From Bacteroidota bacterium (GTDB lineage Bacteria > Bacteroidota > Bacteroidia > Flavobacteriales > Weeksellaceae): 14,262 nt of DNA. Each line of letters starts with the position of its first letter. Position 1 is the first letter of the stretch. The stretch covers positions 1-14,262 of the forward strand of contig JAEXJU010000092.1 of assembly GCA_023448955.1 (NCBI GenBank), read 5' to 3'. The position numbers and the translations under genes were made by a program. Under the pieces are notes generated by a model. That model searched no databases, had not been told where the DNA came from, and was given only the letters and a program-made list of their open reading frames with translations. Below are positions 1-6,957 of this stretch, in pieces.

Positions 1-1
1 G

Positions 2-901
2 AATACTGGTGCTGATATTTTCCACGGTTTGTCCGGTGAATTACCTCTGAAATGGGGTGAAAATCCAATAAAAAAAATAGTAACGATCCACGATTTGATT
101 TTTATGAGATTTCCGGAATATTATTCTTGGTTTGATAGGAAAATTCATCTCTGGAAATTCAAAAAAGCAGCGCAATCTGCGGATAGAATCATTGCAATTT
201 CTGAGCAGACCAAACAAGACATTATTCATTATCTGAAAGTTCCGGAAAATAAAGTAGTAGTGGTTTACCAAGGTTGCCACGATAGTTTCAAAGAAAAACA
301 ATCCGCAGAAATCCTTACTCAAATCAAACAAAAATTTAATCTACCGGAAAAATTTCTTCTGAATGTAGGAACAGTTGAACCTAGAAAAAACCTTCTGAAT
401 ATTGTAAAAGCTCTTAAAGATTCCAAAATCCCATTAGTTGTGGTTGGTGCCAAAAAGCCGAAATATTTTAAACTAATTCAAAAGGAAATCAAGAAAGGAA
501 AGGTTGAAGTTCAGTTTCTTTCTGGCGTTTCTATGGAAGAATTGGCCGGGATTTATAAGCTTGCAGAAATCTTCATTTATCCGAGTTTTTTCGAAGGTTT
601 CGGGATTCCTGTCATTGAAGCTTTGTTTTCAGAAACCGTGGTCATTACAAGCAATACAAGCTGTCTGCCCGAAGCTGGCGGACCAGATTCCGCTTATGTA
701 AATCCTGAAAATGCGGATGACATTCGCGCAAAAATCAATTTCCTTTGGGATAACGAATCTGAGAGAAAACGCCGAGCAGAAAAAGGATTACAATTTGTTC
801 AGAAATTCAATGATGAGGCGATTGCTGAGGAAGTGATGAAGGTTTATAAGGATTTATTAAACCACAAAGACCCAAAGTCTTCCACAAAGAGCACAAATTA
901 A
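2..901 (+). CDS. GT4-family glycosyltransferase, 5'-truncated by window edge
   Basis: This is the C-terminal ~300 residues of a retaining GT-B glycosyltransferase of the GT4 (Glycos_transf_1) type, which transfers a sugar from an activated donor in polysaccharide or glycoconjugate synthesis at the cytoplasmic face. The frame is open to the first base (upstream codons read NTGADIFHGLSGELP, a typical N-domain motif), so the TTG at 29 is internal and the true start lies outside the window. Visible motifs are the linker/C-domain start NVGTVEPRKNL (about 359-391), whose basic residues usually contact donor phosphates, and the EX7E motif EGFGIPVIE at 592-618. A CLPEAGG segment (about 661-681) matches the usual donor-loop region. 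The last ~13 residues (HKDPKSSTKSTN) are not family-like and are encoded by the left arm of a palindromic repeat. The specific sugar and acceptor cannot be inferred. The gene converges on yggS. Confidence 0.88.
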   Translation, partial: NTGADIFHGLSGELPLKWGENPIKKIVTIHDLIFMRFPEYYSWFDRKIHLWKFKKAAQSADRIIAISEQTKQDIIHYLKVPENKVVVVYQGCHDSFKEKQSAEILTQIKQKFNLPEKFLLNVGTVEPRKNLLNIVKALKDSKIPLVVVGAKKPKYFKLIQKEIKKGKVEVQFLSGVSMEELAGIYKLAEIFIYPSFFEGFGIPVIEALFSETVVITSNTSCLPEAGGPDSAYVNPENADDIRAKINFLWDNESERKRRAEKGLQFVQKFNDEAIAEEVMKVYKDLLNHKDPKSSTKSTN

Positions 902-951
902 AAAAAATCTTTGTGTACCTTGTGCGGAAACTTAGTGTTCTTTGTGTTTAA
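857..951. repeat. ~95-bp imperfect palindrome of mirrored CACAAAG/CTTTGTG heptamers
   Basis: The left arm (857-899) carries heptamers CACAAAG, CCCAAAG, CACAAAG and CACAAAT at 863, 871, 883 and 892. The right arm (908-951) carries their inverted counterparts CTTTGTG, CCTTGTG, CTTAGTG and CTTTGTG at 909, 918, 931 and 940. The four pairs are placed symmetrically around about position 904, with an A-rich loop. The left arm overlaps the last codons of the glycosyltransferase gene; the right arm includes the yggS stop codon. It could fold into one long hairpin in either transcript and so may act as a 3'-end structure between convergent genes. No clean T-run follows either arm, so it is not a textbook terminator. 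Similar CACAAAG-rich strings recur between genes in Bacteroidota as far as I recall; this was not checked here. Confidence 0.8.
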
Positions 952-1604
952 GAATAATGCCTTTCTCCAAAAATTGCCGAACCAACTCTCACGGAATTGG
1001 AACCGCATTCAATTGCAATCGGAAAATCGCCGCTCATTCCCATTGATAAGGTTTCTAATGGTTTCAGTTCTGATAATTCATCAAAAAGATTTTTCAGAAT
1101 AGAAAATTCTTCACGGATTTGAGTTTCATCGTCCACAAAACTTGCCATTCCCATCAGACCTTTGATTTCGATATTTGGATAGTTTCCTTCAAGATATTTG
1201 TTAAAAATATCTTTGGTTTCATCAACTGTCAATCCAAATTTAGTCTCTTCTTTTGCAATTTTCACTTGCAGCAAAACATTGATTTTTCTATTGTTTTTAT
1301 GAGCTTCTTTATCAATTTCTTTCAGAAGTTTTTCACTGTCAACACTTTCTATCATTGAAATAAATCCAGCGATGTATTTCACTTTATTGGTTTGAAGATG
1401 TCCTATCAAATGCCACTCAATATCGTTTGGAAGAACGGATTCTTTTTCCAATAATTCCTGAACTTTGTTCTCTCCAAAAGCGCGTTGTCCCAAATCATAA
1501 ACTTCTTTGATTTTTTCAGGAGGGTTGGTTTTGGAAACCGTTACCAGTTTTACATTTTCGGGAAGTTGAGAAAGAATATTTTTATAATTGAGTTCTATTG
1601 ACAT
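948..1604 (-). CDS. yggS: YggS/PLPBP-family pyridoxal-phosphate-binding protein
   Basis: This is a 218-residue cytosolic protein of the YggS/PROSC (PLPBP, COG0325) family: a single TIM-barrel PLP carrier involved in vitamin B6 and amino-acid homeostasis, with no known catalytic reaction. The PLP Schiff-base lysine is K25 in VTVSKTNPP. Other family signatures are GQRAFGENKVQE, WHLIGHLQTNK, GLMGMASF, LSMGMSGDFPIAI and the phosphate-binding GSNSVRVGSAIFG near the C-terminus. Length matches the usual 215-235 residues. I chose the ATG at 1602-1604: an in-frame TTG at 1632-1634 would add ten residues (MSIIFLNSIT) but lies inside a good -7 promoter box, and family members normally begin MSI..NY. The gene is monocistronic, divergent from lpdA and convergent with the glycosyltransferase gene. 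Confidence 0.93.
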   Translation of the reverse strand: MSIELNYKNILSQLPENVKLVTVSKTNPPEKIKEVYDLGQRAFGENKVQELLEKESVLPNDIEWHLIGHLQTNKVKYIAGFISMIESVDSEKLLKEIDKEAHKNNRKINVLLQVKIAKEETKFGLTVDETKDIFNKYLEGNYPNIEIKGLMGMASFVDDETQIREEFSILKNLFDELSELKPLETLSMGMSGDFPIAIECGSNSVRVGSAIFGERHYS

Positions 1605-1631
1605 TGTAATTGAATTTAGAAAAATGATAGA

Positions 1632-1663
1632 CAAAAATAGACATTAATTATGTTAAAAATCAA
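1632..1663 (-). promoter_or_regulatory. Bacteroidota-type promoter for yggS
   Basis: On the minus strand a TTG (-33-type element, complement 1661-1663) is followed after 21 nt by TATTTTTG (complement 1632-1639), matching the Bacteroidota sigma-70 pattern TTG-N(17-23)-TAnnTTTG. Transcription would begin near 1625, leaving a leader of about 20 nt before the ATG at 1604. This also argues against a start at 1634. Confidence 0.6.
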
Positions 1664-1695
1664 TTCGCAGATGTAGTCTGAAATTCGTAAATTTG
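1664..1695 (+). promoter_or_regulatory. Putative Bacteroidota-type promoter for lpdA
   Basis: TAAATTTG at 1688-1695 fits the TAnnTTTG -7 consensus. Exactly 21 nt upstream is TTC (1664-1666), one mismatch from the TTG -33 element, directly abutting the -33 element of the oppositely oriented yggS promoter. Transcription would start near 1701, giving a ~28-nt leader. The weaker -33 match lowers confidence. Confidence 0.45.
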
Positions 1696-1729
1696 AGAAA
1701 ATTTTTTTTGAATAATAATCACAACAAAT

Positions 1730-3133
1730 ATGAGTCAATTTGATGTAACCGTTATCGGTTCTGGTCCTGGCGGATATGTTGCAGCCATTAGAGCGGCACA
1801 ATTGGGTTTCAAAACTGCAATTATTGAGAAATATTCAACACTTGGTGGTACTTGTCTAAACGTGGGTTGTATCCCTTCTAAGGCTTTGCTGGACAGTTCC
1901 GAGCATTTCGAAAAAGCAAAACATGAGTTTGCGGATTACGGCATCATCATCAATGAGCCGAAAGTAGATTTGGCAAAAATGATCGAACGTAAAAACGGCG
2001 TAGTAGAGCAAACAACCAAAGGGATCAATTTCCTTATGGATAAAAACAAAATAACTGTTTTCCAAGGTGTTGGTAGCTTCGAATCTGCAACTCAGATCAA
2101 AGTGACAAAAAACGACGGTTCATCAGAAACTATTGACTCTAAATATACAATTATTGCAACAGGTTCTAAACCAGCTAGTTTGCCTTTTATTGCATTAGAC
2201 AAAGAAAGAATCATCACTTCCACAGAAGCTCTGAATTTGAAAGAAATTCCAAAACATTTGGTAGTGATTGGAGGTGGTGTTATTGGCTTAGAGTTGGGTT
2301 CTGTTTATTTGAGATTGGGTTCTCAAGTTACAGTTGTAGAATTTATGGATAAAATTATCCCAGGAATGGATGGCTCTCTTTCTAAAGAATTACAAAAAGT
2401 TCTCAGAAAACAAGGAATGAAATTTGAGCTTTCTACAGCAGTTTCAGCAGTGGAAAGGAATGGCGATTCTGTAAAAGTAACAGCGAAGAATAAAAAAGGC
2501 GAAGAAGTGACTTATGACGGAGACTATGTTTTGGTTTCTGTTGGTAGAAAGCCTTACACAGATGGACTGGGTCTGGAGAAAGCCGGAGTAGAGCTGGACG
2601 AAAGAGGGAGAGTAAAAACCAATGCTCACCTGCAGACCAATGTTTCAAACATATATGCCATCGGAGATGTGGTTGCAGGTGCAATGCTAGCGCACAAAGC
2701 CGAAGAAGAAGGGACTTTTGTAGCCGAGACTTTGGCAGGGCAAAAACCTCATATCAATTATAACCTGATTCCGGGAGTGGTTTACACTTGGCCGGAAGTT
2801 GCTGGTGTTGGTAAAACAGAGGAACAGCTTAAAGAAGATGGTGTAGCCTATAAAGTAGGAAATTTCCCAATGAGAGCTTTAGGAAGAAGCCGAGCAAGTG
2901 GTGACACGGACGGATTTGTAAAAATCCTGGCCGATGAAAAAACAGACGAAGTTTTAGGTTTCCATATGATTGGAGCCAGAGCTGCAGATTTGGTTGCAGA
3001 AGGTGTAACTGCAATGGAATTCCGGGCTAGTGCAGAAGATATTGCTAGAATGTCCCACGCACATCCAACTTATGCAGAAGCTGTGAAAGAAGCGGCTTTG
3101 GATGCTACAGAAAAACGCGCTATTCATATGTAA
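1730..3133 (+). CDS. lpdA: Dihydrolipoyl dehydrogenase (E3)
   Basis: This 467-residue FAD flavoprotein reoxidises dihydrolipoamide to lipoamide with NAD+. It is the shared E3 subunit of pyruvate, 2-oxoglutarate and branched-chain 2-oxoacid dehydrogenase complexes and of the glycine cleavage system. Seen in sequence: FAD-binding GSGPGG (residues 10-15); the redox disulfide motif GGTCLNVGCIPSK with C42 and C47; the second FAD-contact ATGSKP; the NAD-binding VVIGGGVIGLELG; the FAD motif YAIGDV; and the C-terminal dimerisation domain with the catalytic pair H445 and E450 in HAHPTYAEA. Length matches the family, and all catalytic residues are present. The ATG at 1730 begins directly with the conserved first strand (FDVTVIG), so the start is secure. 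It stands alone, with no E1/E2 genes next to it, and is followed by a strong terminator. It could be named lpd or pdhD. Confidence 0.97.
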   Translation: MSQFDVTVIGSGPGGYVAAIRAAQLGFKTAIIEKYSTLGGTCLNVGCIPSKALLDSSEHFEKAKHEFADYGIIINEPKVDLAKMIERKNGVVEQTTKGINFLMDKNKITVFQGVGSFESATQIKVTKNDGSSETIDSKYTIIATGSKPASLPFIALDKERIITSTEALNLKEIPKHLVVIGGGVIGLELGSVYLRLGSQVTVVEFMDKIIPGMDGSLSKELQKVLRKQGMKFELSTAVSAVERNGDSVKVTAKNKKGEEVTYDGDYVLVSVGRKPYTDGLGLEKAGVELDERGRVKTNAHLQTNVSNIYAIGDVVAGAMLAHKAEEEGTFVAETLAGQKPHINYNLIPGVVYTWPEVAGVGKTEEQLKEDGVAYKVGNFPMRALGRSRASGDTDGFVKILADEKTDEVLGFHMIGARAADLVAEGVTAMEFRASAEDIARMSHAHPTYAEAVKEAALDATEKRAIHM

Positions 3134-3156
3134 TGATCTATCATAATTATATTTAT

Positions 3157-3185
3157 AAAGAGAAGTTTTTACTTCTCTTTTTTTA
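3157..3185 (+). terminator. Intrinsic terminator after lpdA
   Basis: A perfect 10-bp stem AAAGAGAAGT (3157-3166) / ACTTCTCTTT (3171-3180) with a TTTT loop runs into a T-run to 3184. It lies 24 bp after the lpdA stop codon. Confidence 0.9.
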
Positions 3186-3334
3186 TTTTTTAAGAAATAA
3201 TAATACAATTGAATTTAACCTTTCCAATGATTCTTAATCTAAAAAAAAATTGTAAATAAAATTTTTAATTATTGGTTTTTTATTGTAAATTTTTTATAAT
3301 TTTAATTTAATCAGTTTCTGTTTTGGCATAATTA

Positions 3335-3342
3335 TAGATTTG
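3335..3342 (+). promoter_or_regulatory. Candidate -7 box before the DUF4476 gene
   Basis: TAGATTTG matches the Bacteroidota TAnnTTTG consensus and would start transcription about 20 nt before the ATG at 3369. No convincing TTG element is placed 17-23 nt upstream, and the flanking sequence is extremely AT-rich, so a chance match is possible. The rest of the 3185-3368 gap shows nothing else beyond AT-rich sequence. Confidence 0.35.
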
Positions 3343-3368
3343 TTTAAAATATTATTAAACTATTACTT

Positions 3369-4289
3369 ATGAAAAATTTTTTTACTACTTGTTTACTGGT
3401 ATTTAATATTATTTCTTTCGGCCAAGAAGCTGGTAAAGCAGGAGAGCTTCTTAAAAATGAAGCATCCAAAAATGAAATGGCACAGAAAAACGGAAACATT
3501 TCGAAAAGAGAAGGAACATTAGATAATTCAGGATTCCGAAATAATCAAAATAAAAATAACAGAGGGAATGATAACCCCGGTTATAACTGGAACCAAAATT
3601 ATGGTTTTGGTTATGCAGAAATTTTTATCAGGATTCCTGAAAGAGGTTTCTATACCGTTGAAGTTGGGGATCAGATGGCTTCGAATTCAGTTGGGAAATA
3701 CCGCTTTTTTGACCTGATTCCTGGAGTTATTCCTGTTTCTATTTATGATAACGGCTATCTGGTTTACAGATCAAGAATTAATGTGAGAAATAATTCCAGA
3801 CTTGTTCTTGATTATTTTACAAACCGTGGTTTGTATCTTTTAGCGACTTATCCATTGCAGAATCAGGGCTACGGAAATTATGGAGAGATATGGAATGATA
3901 TGTGGAATTCTCCTTACAACGGTAATAATGGAAACTGGAATCCATATAACGGAATGCCTGATAATAATTATGGAAATAGTAACCAGGGAAATTTATATGG
4001 TAATGTATTGAGTAATTCCAGATTCAATGCCTTTTTACAGGTGGTGAGAGACACAAAGTTTGGAAATGATAAGATTGCTGTTATCAAACAGCAACTGCGA
4101 AGCACAATGATAACCTCCGAACAGGTTAAAAGGTTGCTGGAATCTTTTACATTTGATAACGATAGATTAGAAGTTGCCAAGTTCGCTTATCCGAGATGCG
4201 TAGATCCTGAAAATTATTTTATGGTTTATCCGGTGTTTCAGTTTCAGAATTCGGCTCAGGAGTTAAGAGATTTTATTTTAAAATTATAA
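3369..4289 (+). CDS. Secreted DUF4476-domain protein of unknown function
   Basis: This 306-residue exported protein begins with a signal peptide (MKNFFTTCLLVFNIISFGQ, cleavage expected near residue 19). A hydrophilic Lys/Asn-rich stretch (20-75) follows. Next is a probable beta-rich region (80-160: AEIFIRIPERGFYTVEVGD, PGVIPVSIYDNGYLVYRSR) resembling the small N-terminal beta-domain that often precedes DUF4476. Then comes an Asn/Gly/Tyr-rich low-complexity linker (165-212). The C-terminal alpha-helical DUF4476 domain covers about 214-305; its typical pattern is visible as KIAVIKQQL, ITSEQVKRLLESFTFDNDRLEVAK and a final ...LRDFIL helix. The domain is widespread in Bacteroidota and has no assigned function that I know. 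Location is probably periplasm or outer surface. It is flanked by terminators on both sides, so it is monocistronic. The domain call comes from pattern recall, not a search. Confidence 0.8.
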   Translation: MKNFFTTCLLVFNIISFGQEAGKAGELLKNEASKNEMAQKNGNISKREGTLDNSGFRNNQNKNNRGNDNPGYNWNQNYGFGYAEIFIRIPERGFYTVEVGDQMASNSVGKYRFFDLIPGVIPVSIYDNGYLVYRSRINVRNNSRLVLDYFTNRGLYLLATYPLQNQGYGNYGEIWNDMWNSPYNGNNGNWNPYNGMPDNNYGNSNQGNLYGNVLSNSRFNAFLQVVRDTKFGNDKIAVIKQQLRSTMITSEQVKRLLESFTFDNDRLEVAKFAYPRCVDPENYFMVYPVFQFQNSAQELRDFILKL

Positions 4290-4292
4290 TAG

Positions 4293-4319
4293 AAGAGAAG
4301 CAATGGCTTCTCTTTTTTT
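4293..4319 (+). terminator. Intrinsic terminator after the DUF4476 gene
   Basis: Stem AGAGAAGC (4294-4301) / GCTTCTCT (4306-4313) with loop AATG is followed by TTTTTT to 4319. It begins 4 bp after the stop codon. Confidence 0.88.
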
Positions 4320-4353
4320 GTGATGTATGCAATGTTTTGTGAATGATTGTTCT

Positions 4354-4361
4354 TACTTTTG
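4354..4361 (+). promoter_or_regulatory. Candidate -7 box for aroB
   Basis: TACTTTTG fits TAnnTTTG. The nearest upstream TTG (4337-4339) is only 14 nt away, shorter than usual. Transcription from it would begin about 4367, giving a very short leader before the ATG at 4376. It lies inside the reading frame if the upstream ATG at 4343 were used. Confidence 0.3.
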
Positions 4362-4375
4362 TTAAAAATTTGGTT

Positions 4376-5422
4376 ATGATACAAGAGCTTGACAAAGATT
4401 TTACAAGTCTAAATGAATATATCGGACAACTCAATCCAAGCAAAATTTTTATTTTGGTAGATGAAAATACTCATAACCACTGCCTTCCGGTTTTACTTCC
4501 AAATCTGGAAACCGATGCACCTTTTGAAGTCATAGAAATAGAAGCAGGAGAGGAAAATAAAAATATTGGAACTGCGACTCAGCTTTGGGAAATCTTTTCT
4601 GAAATGGAAGCCGACAGAAAATCGTTACTTATTAATCTTGGCGGTGGAGTGGTGACCGATCTTGGCGGTTTTGTGGCTTCTACTTATAAGAGAGGAATCC
4701 GATTCATTAATCTTCCTACCACGCTTCTTGCTATGTGTGACGCATCAATAGGTGGCAAAACAGGAATAGATCATCAGTTTCTTAAAAATATTATAGGAAC
4801 ATTTGCTTTGCCAGAAGCCATCTTATTTTATCCTAAATTTTTAGACACCTTGAAATTTGAAGAACTGAGAAGCGGCTTTGCAGAAATGCTGAAACACGGA
4901 CTGATAGCCGATGAAAAGCATTGGAATGATCTGATCTCTGTAGAAAAAATTGCACCACAGTTTATTGAGCCTTTTATCCAAAGAAGCATGGAAATCAAGC
5001 AGGATGTTGTCTTAAAAGATTTCAGGGAGCAGAATATCAGGAAAAATCTCAATTTTGGTCACACCATTGGTCACGCTGTCGAAAGCCTTTTCCTCAAAAA
5101 GGGAAACTTAATTCCTCATGGAGAAGCTGTAGCACTTGGAATGATCTGTGAAACGCATCTTGCGTTTTTATGTGGTCTTCTGGATGTTGATATTTCATCT
5201 GTTATCATCAGCAAGATAAAAAGACTATTTCCTTATATTGATATTTCTGAATTTAAAAATGCAGCGATCATAGATTTGATGTTTAATGATAAAAAAAATG
5301 AAGATGGTAATATTAATTTTTCTCTCATTAATGGTGTGGGATCTTGCTTGTACGATCAAAAAGTGAATGCTGAACAGATAATTTTAGCGTTGGATTTCTA
5401 CAAAAATATGAATGATAATTGA
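4376..5422 (+). CDS. aroB: 3-dehydroquinate synthase
   Basis: This enzyme converts DAHP to 3-dehydroquinate, the second step of the shikimate pathway, using catalytic NAD+ and a divalent metal (Zn or Co) in the cytosol. With this start it is 348 residues. Seen: IFILVDENT at the N-terminus; the NAD-binding segment GGGVVTDLGGFVASTYKRG (89-107); PTTLLAMCDASIGGKTGID (114-132), a hallmark of the family; metal ligands E170 (RSGFAEMLKHG), H229 (NLNFGHTIGHAVES) and H248 (PHGEAVALGM). No essential residue is missing. An in-frame ATG at 4343 would add eleven residues (MIVLTFVKNLV). I prefer 4376 because family members start close to the first strand and because the upstream terminator ends at 4319, leaving almost no room for a promoter before 4343. 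The gene is monocistronic; the other aro genes are not in the window. Confidence 0.94.
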   Translation: MIQELDKDFTSLNEYIGQLNPSKIFILVDENTHNHCLPVLLPNLETDAPFEVIEIEAGEENKNIGTATQLWEIFSEMEADRKSLLINLGGGVVTDLGGFVASTYKRGIRFINLPTTLLAMCDASIGGKTGIDHQFLKNIIGTFALPEAILFYPKFLDTLKFEELRSGFAEMLKHGLIADEKHWNDLISVEKIAPQFIEPFIQRSMEIKQDVVLKDFREQNIRKNLNFGHTIGHAVESLFLKKGNLIPHGEAVALGMICETHLAFLCGLLDVDISSVIISKIKRLFPYIDISEFKNAAIIDLMFNDKKNEDGNINFSLINGVGSCLYDQKVNAEQIILALDFYKNMNDN

Positions 5423-5581
5423 TCTTGTTATTTATTAAATAGCTTTTTTATTCCATTGATAATGTGTTTTTTAGATTGTTAAATTCAAGATTATAATATA
5501 TTATTTTTTCAGGTTTCAGAAATTTTGGCAAAGAATTTGAAAGTATCCAATTCGTAAAAACAAAATTTAAAATTTGAAATT

Positions 5582-6271
5582 ATGAAAAAGTTATTTTTAG
5601 GATTAGGTTTAGTAGCGGGAACATTTGCATTTGCACAAACCAGTCCAATGTTTGGTCTTAAAGCGGGTGTTAATATTGCATCAATCTCTGATGATGGTTA
5701 TGAAGATGCAAAATCAAAAGCAGGTTTCTATGGTGGTGTTTTCATGAATGCACCATTGTCTGAGCAGTTCAGTATCCAGCCAGAGGTTTTGTACAGCCAG
5801 ATGGGAGCGAAAGTGACAGGAACTAACACTTACACAGTTGCTGGGATTACTACTACAAATAAAAACTCTGCTAGTCTTAACTTGGACTATATTACTGTGC
5901 CGGTAATGTTTCAGTTTAAAGCTACACCTAACTTCTACCTTGAAGCAGGTCCAGAATTCGGATTTCTTGTAGGGGCTAAATCTAAAGGTGATACCACTAC
6001 AACTACAACTTCTGGCGGAGCATCTACAACTACTACAGAATCTTACTCTTCCAGAGATATGAAAGATAACTTCAGCAGTTTTAATATGGGTGCTGGTTTA
6101 GGTTTAGGCTTCAATTTCACTGAAAACTTTGGTATCAATGCAAGATATGTAGCTGGATTTACAGACATCAATAAGAAGAATGACGGATCTGACGGTACAA
6201 CTTCTACAAACAATGATAACAATAAGAACAGAAATAACACATTCCAAGTTGGATTGTCTTATAAATTCTAA
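5582..6271 (+). CDS. Outer-membrane beta-barrel protein, PorT-like family (paralogue 1)
   Basis: This 229-residue protein has a signal peptide (MKKLFLGLGLVAGTFAFAQ, cleavage near residue 19) and the alternating strand pattern of the outer membrane beta-barrel domain (OMP_b-brl_2 / porin-family PorT-like). Conserved strands are FGLKAGVNIASI, FSIQPEVLYSQMGAKV, LNLDYITVPVMFQF, FYLEAGPEFGFLVGAK, GLGLGFNF, FGINARYVAGFTDI and the terminal QVGLSYKF, ending in Phe as outer-membrane barrels often do. Likely eight strands. Two hydrophilic loops stand out: a Thr-rich insert (residues 138-152) and an Asp/Asn/Lys-rich insert (about 198-220), probably extracellular. Function of the family is unknown; the PorT name does not imply a T9SS role here. 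It is followed at once by a paralogue. I see no clear promoter in the 159-bp gap upstream. Confidence 0.85.
   Translation: MKKLFLGLGLVAGTFAFAQTSPMFGLKAGVNIASISDDGYEDAKSKAGFYGGVFMNAPLSEQFSIQPEVLYSQMGAKVTGTNTYTVAGITTTNKNSASLNLDYITVPVMFQFKATPNFYLEAGPEFGFLVGAKSKGDTTTTTTSGGASTTTTESYSSRDMKDNFSSFNMGAGLGLGFNFTENFGINARYVAGFTDINKKNDGSDGTTSTNNDNNKNRNNTFQVGLSYKF
5993..6037 (+). repeat. Threonine-codon (ACN) low-complexity tract in beta-barrel gene
   Basis: Six consecutive Thr codons (5993-6010) and four more (6026-6037) flank a Ser/Gly/Ala stretch; the core reads as near-perfect ACTACA repeats. It encodes a probable extracellular loop absent from the adjacent paralogue. In-frame trinucleotide gain or loss would change loop length without breaking the gene. 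Confidence 0.7.
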
Positions 6272-6296
6272 TATTGTTAATAATATTTAATACCAC

Positions 6297-6323
6297 AAAG
6301 ACCGATTTATTCGGTCTTTTTTT
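6297..6323 (+). terminator. Intrinsic terminator after beta-barrel gene 1
   Basis: A 9-bp perfect stem AAAGACCGA (6297-6305) / TCGGTCTTT (6311-6319) with loop TTTAT and a T-run to 6323. It separates the two tandem paralogues, so the second is probably transcribed on its own. Confidence 0.9.
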
Positions 6324-6336
6324 ATTCTATAATTTA

Positions 6337-6344
6337 TATTTTTG
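6337..6344 (+). promoter_or_regulatory. Candidate -7 box for beta-barrel gene 2
   Basis: TATTTTTG matches TAnnTTTG 23 nt before the ATG at 6367 and just downstream of the preceding terminator. No TTG element sits at the expected upstream distance, so support is partial. Confidence 0.4.
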
Positions 6345-6366
6345 CTAACGATAAAGCAATATTTAT

Positions 6367-6957
6367 ATGAATAAATTTTTTGGATTACTCAGCCTTTTAA
6401 CTGCTGTTGCGTTTTCTGGTCAATCGTTCGGAGTAAAAGGTGGAGTTAATATATCAACAATCAGCAAGGATAATAGTTGGAATGACACCAATTCTAAAGT
6501 GGGTTATTATGCTGGATTATATATGCACGCACCGGTCAATACTATATTCAGCATACAACCAGAGCTTATTTATAATAATGTGGGAGTGAAGTATGATAAT
6601 GGAAAAACATCTCATACTCTAAATCTTGATTATGTTGCAATGCCCATTATGTTTCAGTTTGAACCCATACCAAAATTTTATTTGGAAGCTGGTCCGCAGT
6701 TAGGTTTTCTTGTTAGTAACAAAAATAAATATGAAACTGACAACAAAACAATTATTGAAAAAGATAAAGACGCATATAATCCATTTGATCTTAGCGGAGC
6801 ATTAGGATTAGGTTTCAGGTTTAATAATATGAGTATTGGTGTCAGATATCTGGCCGGATTTACGGATATTAAAAAGAATGGATCTACCACCTGGAAAAAT
6901 AGTGATAAACAACTTCGGAATAATGTGTTGCAAATTGGTTTGCAATATGGCTTCTAA
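6367..6957 (+). CDS. Outer-membrane beta-barrel protein, PorT-like family (paralogue 2)
   Basis: This 196-residue protein has a signal peptide (MNKFFGLLSLLTAVAFSGQ, cleavage near residue 19) followed by the same strand order as its upstream neighbour: FGVKGGVNISTI, FSIQPELIYNNVGVKY, LNLDYVAMPIMFQF, FYLEAGPQLGFLVSNK, GALGLGFRF, MSIGVRYLAGFTDIKK and QIGLQYGF with a terminal Phe. It is clearly a tandem duplicate of the preceding gene, with matching strands and different loops: the Thr-rich loop is replaced by a short charged one (ETDNKTIIEKDKD) and the Asn-rich final loop is shorter. Location is the outer membrane; the function is unknown. It converges on the metalloprotease gene and shares a bidirectional terminator with it. 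Confidence 0.85.
   Translation: MNKFFGLLSLLTAVAFSGQSFGVKGGVNISTISKDNSWNDTNSKVGYYAGLYMHAPVNTIFSIQPELIYNNVGVKYDNGKTSHTLNLDYVAMPIMFQFEPIPKFYLEAGPQLGFLVSNKNKYETDNKTIIEKDKDAYNPFDLSGALGLGFRFNNMSIGVRYLAGFTDIKKNGSTTWKNSDKQLRNNVLQIGLQYGF

Noticed and set aside
857..951. CRISPR array
   Set aside because: The repeated units are 7-nt, degenerate, inverted in the second half and spaced 8-12 nt apart; there are no 25-40-nt repeats with unique spacers.
1605..1634. Ten-residue N-terminal extension of YggS from a TTG start at 1634
   Set aside because: The TTG overlaps a good TATTTTTG promoter box, and the ATG at 1604 matches the usual family start.
3249..3290. Direct repeat ATTGTAAAT (3249 and 3282) as a regulatory site
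   Set aside because: Two 9-bp AT-rich matches in a gap of extreme AT content are not distinguishable from chance.
5429..5450. Terminator after aroB
   Set aside because: TATTT/AAATA is only a 5-bp AT hairpin before an interrupted T-run, too weak to call in this AT-rich gap.
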